In this document: piece after piece, positions 33,750-37,568 of the stretch
Layout of the letters: each line of letters begins with the position of its first letter
Numbering within the stretch: position 1 is the first letter of the stretch
Origin: Candidatus Acinetobacter avistercoris
GTDB lineage: Bacteria > Pseudomonadota > Gammaproteobacteria > Pseudomonadales > Moraxellaceae
Assembly: GCA_018883945.1 (NCBI GenBank)
Contig: JAHLFF010000300.1
Coordinates: 1 to 37,568 of the forward strand
Length of the DNA: 37,568 nucleotides
Direction of reading: 5' to 3'
Translations under genes and position numbers: made by a program
Notes under the pieces: generated by a model
The model's database searches: none
What the model was told of the DNA's origin: nothing
What the model saw: the letters and a program-made list of their open reading frames with translations, nothing else

Positions 33750-34415
33750 ATGCCTTTGAACCTTCCTTTTGTTTATCAACCGCCAAATACGCCTCTTGCA
33801 ATTTTGTATGAGGATGATGATTTGGTCGTGATAGATAAGCCAGCTGGTTTATTGTCTGTGCCTGGGCGTTTACCCGAGCATCATGACAGTGCATATTTTC
33901 GAGTATTGGCTGAATATCCTGAAGCAAAAATAACCCACCGTTTAGATATGGCAACCTCAGGTATTCTCATGTTTGCGAAGCATCGTGATGCTGAGGTCGC
34001 CATCAGCAAAATGTTTCAAGCACGCACAGTGAATAAAAATTATATTGCTTTGGTGCAAGGGCAGTTAAAAAGTGAGGGCGCTGTTGAAGTCCCATTGATC
34101 ACAGATTGGGAAAATCGACCTCGGCAAATTGTCCATTTCGAGTTGGGTAAGCCTGCGAAAACCCTATATCAAGCACTTTCGTATGACGAAGAAAATGACA
34201 TCACTCGAGTATTATTAACGCCAATTACGGGGCGTTCGCATCAACTACGTGTGCATATGCAGTATATTGGGCATCCGATTACGGGGGATCGTTTTTATCA
34301 TCCGCATGCCAGTCAATCGCCTCTAAATCGTATGGCATTACATGCTAGTTTTTTGGCTTTCAAACAGCCATTGAGCGGTATGCCTGTTGAAATAAAAGCT
34401 CATGTGCCTTTTTAA
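33750..34415 (+). CDS. rluA: Dual-specificity RNA pseudouridine synthase RluA
   Basis: A 221-residue enzyme that makes pseudouridine at position 746 of 23S rRNA and position 32 of some tRNAs in E. coli. The catalytic motif HRLDMATSG has D66, the segment CVIDKP-type (VVIDKPAGLLSVPGRL) is near 27-41, and ITGRSHQLRVHM and GHPITGDRFY are present. The ATG at 33750 is chosen by alignment with E. coli RluA. A TTG at 33714 would add an unnatural 12-residue extension. There is no clear ribosome site before 33750, so initiation may be weak. Length is close to the E. coli enzyme (219). Confidence 0.93.
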   Translation: MPLNLPFVYQPPNTPLAILYEDDDLVVIDKPAGLLSVPGRLPEHHDSAYFRVLAEYPEAKITHRLDMATSGILMFAKHRDAEVAISKMFQARTVNKNYIALVQGQLKSEGAVEVPLITDWENRPRQIVHFELGKPAKTLYQALSYDEENDITRVLLTPITGRSHQLRVHMQYIGHPITGDRFYHPHASQSPLNRMALHASFLAFKQPLSGMPVEIKAHVPF

Positions 34416-34480
34416 TCGATGCTAAAGACAAAAATGAAGATGTGGAATCATTGAGTCGATGAACATTTGAAGCGGTGAAA

Positions 34481-34560
34481 TTCTTTCTCGATCTGGTAGA
34501 TGGCTAGGATGAGGGCGTTCTGATGGTGATTTTGTAGTGCTAAAAAGGCAGTGCGAAAAT
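34481..34560 (-). repeat. Dispersed intergenic repeat, copy E
   Basis: Same orientation as copies C and D. GGTAGATGGCTAGGATGAGG, then CTGATGGTGATTTTGTAGTG, then CTAAAAAGGCAG match the corresponding parts of D and C. It lies between rluA and rraB. Confidence 0.65.
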
Positions 34561-34714
34561 GAATGATTAAAGTGGTGAAATTAGAGCTTCGGTATTTCTT
34601 GAATGCATGCAGGTTATTGCCATTAAATTAAACAGATCAAATATATTAAAATTGACATAATTTTGGGTTAATCTAATCACAACTCAATATAATGATTAAG
34701 ATAAGGATTCCCGC

Positions 34715-35110
34715 ATGACTCGTGATTTTAAACTCTATCCAGATGATGATAATGGCAATGTACTGTGGCAGATGCATCAAGATGGTGATGATCTGACTGA
34801 AGCACATGAAATTGAATATTCAATTGCATTTAAAACGCAAGAGCTTGCCGAAAAATGCGCTTTATTTCTATTACAAGAAGAGCAAAAAATCAGTCTTTTT
34901 GTTGATGAAGAAAATGAAGTTCATGAATGGATTGTGACCATTTATGTGTATATGGAACCTGAATATTCAGACATTGTAGATTTAGAAGAATGGTTTACAA
35001 AAATTGCAGAGCAACACGGTGGTGAGTACGATGGCTGGGGTTGCATGGCCTATGTCTATGATGATGAAGACGAAGAAGATGCTACTGATGAAGCAGAACT
35101 CCAAAGTTAA
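34715..35110 (+). CDS. rraB: Regulator of ribonuclease E activity B
   Basis: A 131-residue acidic protein that binds RNase E and inhibits its action on part of the transcriptome in E. coli. The family is recognisable from DFKLYPDDDNGNVLWQMHQDGDDL (about 4-27), IEYSIAFKTQELAEKCALFL, the VTIYVYMEPEYSDI segment and HGGEYDGWGCM. The C-terminal tail is strongly acidic. A TTGACA at 34652 and a TATAAT at 34688 lie upstream but are not at canonical spacing. A terminator closes the unit. Confidence 0.93.
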   Translation: MTRDFKLYPDDDNGNVLWQMHQDGDDLTEAHEIEYSIAFKTQELAEKCALFLLQEEQKISLFVDEENEVHEWIVTIYVYMEPEYSDIVDLEEWFTKIAEQHGGEYDGWGCMAYVYDDEDEEDATDEAELQS

Positions 35111-35165
35111 TCCTATTCTAAAATTTTGATTGAGAGATTTTCTCTGAATTCAAAATCATGAATTG

Positions 35166-35200
35166 AAAAAACCTAAATGAAATCATATTTAGGTTTTTTT
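35166..35200 (+). terminator. rraB terminator
   Basis: AAAAAACCTAAAT pairs with ATTTAGGTTTTTT across an 8-base loop, with a T run at the 3' end. Confidence 0.88.
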
Positions 35201-35320
35201 ATTTTTAGTTGAGGAAAAGTCTAAACGTCTATTAACCCATAATTATATTGAGGGTATGGATAAATTGCATACAGAAAAATGCTATATTAGGCCTAAGTAT
35301 CAATTTAATTTGGATTTTTT

Positions 35321-35659
35321 ATGTCTTTACCGAGTTGCCCAAAATGTAATTCAGAATATACCTATGAAGATGGCGATCTTTTGATTTGTCCAGAATGTTC
35401 ACATGAATGGAAAGAGGGTGAGCTTTCTGAAGATGTTGTGATCATTAAAGATGCAAATGGAAATGTGCTGGCAGATGGCGATACCGTGACCGTCATTAAG
35501 GATTTAAAAATCAAGGGTTCATCTTCAGTCGTGAAAGTCGGTACTAAAGCAAAAAATATACGTTTGCTTCCAGATGCTGCGGACGGTCATGATATTGATT
35601 GTAAAGTTGATGGTTTTGGCGCAATGAAGCTTAAATCGGAATACATAAAAAAAGCATAA
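35321..35659 (+). CDS. yjdM: YjdM/PhnA-type zinc ribbon protein
   Basis: A 112-residue cytoplasmic protein named PhnA in older annotations. An N-terminal zinc ribbon uses C6, C9, C23 and C26 (CPKC, CPEC). A beta-rich domain follows, with [28 protein letters not shown] and KAKNIRL. Despite the name, the phosphonate link is historical, and its biochemical role is not established. It is a single gene with a terminator. Confidence 0.92.
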   Translation: MSLPSCPKCNSEYTYEDGDLLICPECSHEWKEGELSEDVVIIKDANGNVLADGDTVTVIKDLKIKGSSSVVKVGTKAKNIRLLPDAADGHDIDCKVDGFGAMKLKSEYIKKA

Positions 35660-35676
35660 GTTTTAAAATTTAAAGC

Positions 35677-35712
35677 AGCGGGCTAAATTTTAAAGAATTT
35701 AGCCCGCTTTTA
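35677..35712 (+). terminator. yjdM terminator
   Basis: A 13-bp stem, AGCGGGCTAAATT with AATTTAGCCCGCT, loop TTAAAG, followed by T residues. Confidence 0.92.
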
Positions 35713-35971
35713 TTTTTATAGCGTTGTGGCAATATTTATGGTGTCGATCTTGATTTAAGAAAAAAGATGAAAATGGGTAGTTTTATTGTTCTTTGAATAT
35801 TTGTTAAAAAATTCTAAAAATAGTATTCAGCTAAAATATGAGAGAGCATGTGTTTGTAAACAAAATGAATAAAACTGTATTTAAATTTCCAATCTCAACT
35901 ATAATTTACTTAACATTAATTTTATAAAGTGTTAAATTAATCACATATATAAAAACTAAAAGGTAAATTCT

Positions 35972-36436
35972 GTGACTGTAATAATAGAGGGTGATAAAAA
36001 GATTGCCAATGAAGTTTTGGCTCAAATCGAAATTTGGGACCAAATTGTACTGGGGCAAAAAAAAGTTGATCTCAATCAACACTGTGCATCGGATGTGATC
36101 TTGTTTGACGTCAGTACCCAGCACAACGGGGTTAAAGAATACAAAGCGGCTTGGGATCAATTTAAACCTTTTATGATGGAAGGAATGCAGATTTCGCGTC
36201 GAGATATTACCATTTGTGCTAGTGACGGACTTGCAGTGATACATTGTCATTCTAAAGTTGAGAATCCAGCTTTAGAGGAACAATTACAAATACCATGGTG
36301 TCGTACCACCTTATGTATGCAAAAGCGAAATGGTCAGTGGTATGTAGTGCATCAGCACATTTCGATGCCTGTCGATCTTACAACTGGAAAAGCGATTGTG
36401 TTAAAAGACCATCCTAAACTTCAGTTCGTTGTTTAA
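35972..36436 (+). CDS. NTF2/SnoaL-like protein
   Basis: A 154-residue soluble protein with the cone-shaped NTF2-like fold expected of the SnoaL/DUF4440 group. It starts with GTG, and AAAGGT lies about 8 bases upstream. Visible parts are a helical N-terminus (IANEVLAQIEIWDQ), the strand-turn DVSTQHNGVKEYKAAWDQFKPFM, and the pair of strands IPWCRTTLCMQKRNGQWYVVHQHISMP that end this fold. Members bind or isomerise small ligands, often steroids or polyketides. No ligand is indicated here. It is a lone gene. Confidence 0.87.
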   Translation: MTVIIEGDKKIANEVLAQIEIWDQIVLGQKKVDLNQHCASDVILFDVSTQHNGVKEYKAAWDQFKPFMMEGMQISRRDITICASDGLAVIHCHSKVENPALEEQLQIPWCRTTLCMQKRNGQWYVVHQHISMPVDLTTGKAIVLKDHPKLQFVV

Positions 36437-36593
36437 ACAAGTCGTTTTAAAGAATAGAGAGTGGTTTAAAAAATAAAAAGAATGATTTAAAAAATCATTG
36501 AGATTTTTCTTTGACGTCAAAGAAAACTCTTAAGTTGCATCAAGAGAATAATAATTTGACGGATTATTTTTTTTGATTGTCTGAAATGCTGAT

Positions 36594-36660
36594 TGTCTTA
36601 AAGTTCATGGTCTTAAAGTTCATGGTCTAAAAAAAAGTTCAGGTCTTAAAGTTTATTGTT
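36594..36660 (+). repeat. Tandem repeat of a 14-15 base unit
   Basis: Four imperfect copies of GGTCTTAAAGTTCAT occur in the spacer between the NTF2-like gene and the Nudix gene. The unit is AT-rich and starts near 36594. The 430-base spacer otherwise holds no gene or terminator that I can see. Confidence 0.75.
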
Positions 36661-36873
36661 TTAAAAGCTGATTGTATTCATAGCGCATTATAATAAAAAT
36701 TGCCGTTAATGCGTGACTAAAACTTCGATGTCTTGCTTGGATACTTTGCTTTATCTATTCGTTCTCTTGTTGCCTATTTATTTTGATGAGAATAGGTTCA
36801 TCAAAAATCCGGTGATGTTTTGTCTTAGGCTGTATAGTGTTTATCTAGCTCGGTTAACAGGTTAATTTTGAAA

Positions 36874-37278
36874 ATGGGATTTCAAGATTTTTATCGCTTA
36901 AGTTCACATGCAGTCATTCAAAACGACATGGGGCAAGTGTTATTACTTAAAGCCAATTATGCAGACTGCGATTGGGGATTACCCGGCGGTGGATTGGATT
37001 TGGGTGAGACTATCCATGACGCTTTATATCGTGAATGCCTGGAAGAGTTAGGCTGTGAAATCGTCATTGAATATTTGTCAGGCATATATTTTCATTCAAA
37101 CGTGACTTCGCATGCCTTTATTTTTAAATGCAAATTATTGCAATCTACTGATATTAAGTTAAGTGCTGAACATAGTGATTATGCGTGGTTTGATATTTCA
37201 GCATTGTCTGAAGTCCAAAAAATAAGAGTGAAGGATTGTTTGAGCTATTCTGGGCAAGTCATCAGTCGAGCTTTCTAA
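36874..37278 (+). CDS. Nudix hydrolase
   Basis: A 134-residue hydrolase of nucleoside diphosphates linked to another group. The Nudix box is complete: GGLDLGETIHDALYRECLEE with G-x5-E, x7 and R-E-x2-E-E, and then LG. The preceding WGLPGGG is usual. The ATG at 36874 is preferred over an in-frame TTG at 36868, and AGGTTA lies upstream. Substrates of this general type include ADP-ribose, oxidised nucleotides and cap-like ends. Context gives no clue. Confidence 0.9.
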   Translation: MGFQDFYRLSSHAVIQNDMGQVLLLKANYADCDWGLPGGGLDLGETIHDALYRECLEELGCEIVIEYLSGIYFHSNVTSHAFIFKCKLLQSTDIKLSAEHSDYAWFDISALSEVQKIRVKDCLSYSGQVISRAF

Positions 37279-37299
37279 CTAAAAAAATAAAACTTCAAT

Positions 37300-37318
37300 A
37301 AAAGATTTTGAGTCTTTT
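37300..37318 (+). terminator. Weak terminator after the Nudix gene
   Basis: AAAAGA pairs with TCTTTT around TTTTGAG, followed by T residues. The stem is short (6 bp). Confidence 0.4.
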
Positions 37319-37469
37319 TTATCGCTTATTTATTATTGTAAATCATGAATCTGCAAAGCCTAAGCTTTTACACTTTAAAACAACTTTGTGATAATTGTCA
37401 CTATTCAAAGTCGCATGATTTTGTTTAAATGAAGGGAATTAAAAACTTTCTTTGATATAGATAATAATT

Positions 37470-37568
37470 ATGCTTGCCAATATATTTTCGGCACTAGAGC
37501 AATTGGGGTTAAGCGCTCAAAAACGTGCACTACACGTACAATTTTCTAATCCTGCGCTGAACAGCGAC
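37470..37568 (+). CDS. vgrG: Start of a VgrG (TssI) type VI secretion tip protein, truncated by the window
   Basis: The first 33 codons are in the window. The protein opens MLANIFSALEQLGLSAQKRA and continues LHVQFSNPALNSD, which is the N-terminus typical of Acinetobacter VgrG (MLxNxxxxLxxLGLxxQxRAxHVQFSN). VgrG trimers form the spike at the tip of the type VI secretion tube and carry effectors. The gene continues past the right edge, so neither its length nor a C-terminal effector domain can be judged. No other type VI component is in the window, so this is probably an orphan vgrG island with effector and immunity genes further right. Confidence 0.85.
   Translation, partial: MLANIFSALEQLGLSAQKRALHVQFSNPALNSD

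Noticed and set aside
36594..36660. A CRISPR array
   Set aside because: Units of about 15 bases are adjacent without unique spacers, and no cas genes are present.

Overview
The window looks like chromosomal DNA of an Acinetobacter species. It is AT-rich. Its OmpA protein is nearly the Acinetobacter baumannii OmpA sequence in long stretches, and the last 99 bases open a VgrG protein of the type seen in Acinetobacter type VI secretion loci. Most genes are single metabolic, transport or housekeeping genes in short transcription units, many closed by a clear intrinsic terminator.

Layout. 1-3500: a siroheme sulfite reductase (cysI) coupled to a DUF934 gene, then a diaminopimelate dehydrogenase. 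3500-7550: a decayed SMR drug-efflux remnant, a two-helix membrane protein, a PhnB-type VOC protein, an acetyl-CoA acetyltransferase and a lone FimT/GspH pseudopilin, with all four intact genes on the minus strand. 7550-9600: ompA and a small OmpA-domain lipoprotein, both likely to bind peptidoglycan. 9600-13560 (minus strand): xanP, rsmC and lysP, a probable operon with a long internal hairpin. 13570-16310: typA/bipA and mscL. 16500-17730 (minus): mutM and ppiC, overlapping by 4 bases. 18150-20710: an Old Yellow Enzyme and an AEC transporter. 21050-24980: a Sel1-repeat exported protein, an 83-residue unknown, a TPM-domain membrane protein preceded by a frameshifted small exported protein with a near-identical C-terminal tail, and ygfZ. 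25236-27854: acnD, the 2-methylcitrate dehydratase, without other prp genes beside it. 27935-29221: an unrecognised 428-residue membrane protein whose second membrane segment is lengthened by a 9-bp tandem repeat. 29662-32670: a NepI-like MFS exporter, a 47-residue zinc ribbon protein, a DUF4126 membrane protein and an exported unknown. 32671-33749: about 1.1 kb without an intact gene, holding a frameshifted small membrane ORF, a folded 72-nt element and a dispersed repeat. 33750-37568: rluA, rraB, yjdM, an NTF2-like protein, a Nudix hydrolase and the start of vgrG.

Shared functions. Sulfur assimilation (cysI and DUF934), envelope integrity (ompA, the lipoprotein, mscL), nucleobase and amino-acid uptake (xanP, lysP), DNA repair (mutM), RNA handling (rsmC, rluA, rraB) and propionate catabolism (acnD) are represented. 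No phage, insertion sequence, CRISPR array, tRNA or rRNA was seen.

The most notable observations are: the TPM gene and its small neighbour, which share a glycine-rich tail ending in SGSW; the WFA repeat in a membrane helix; a family of five degenerate intergenic repeats, one of which carries a terminator-like hairpin; and the folded element at 33210-33281. I did not find a complete, convincing new multi-gene system.
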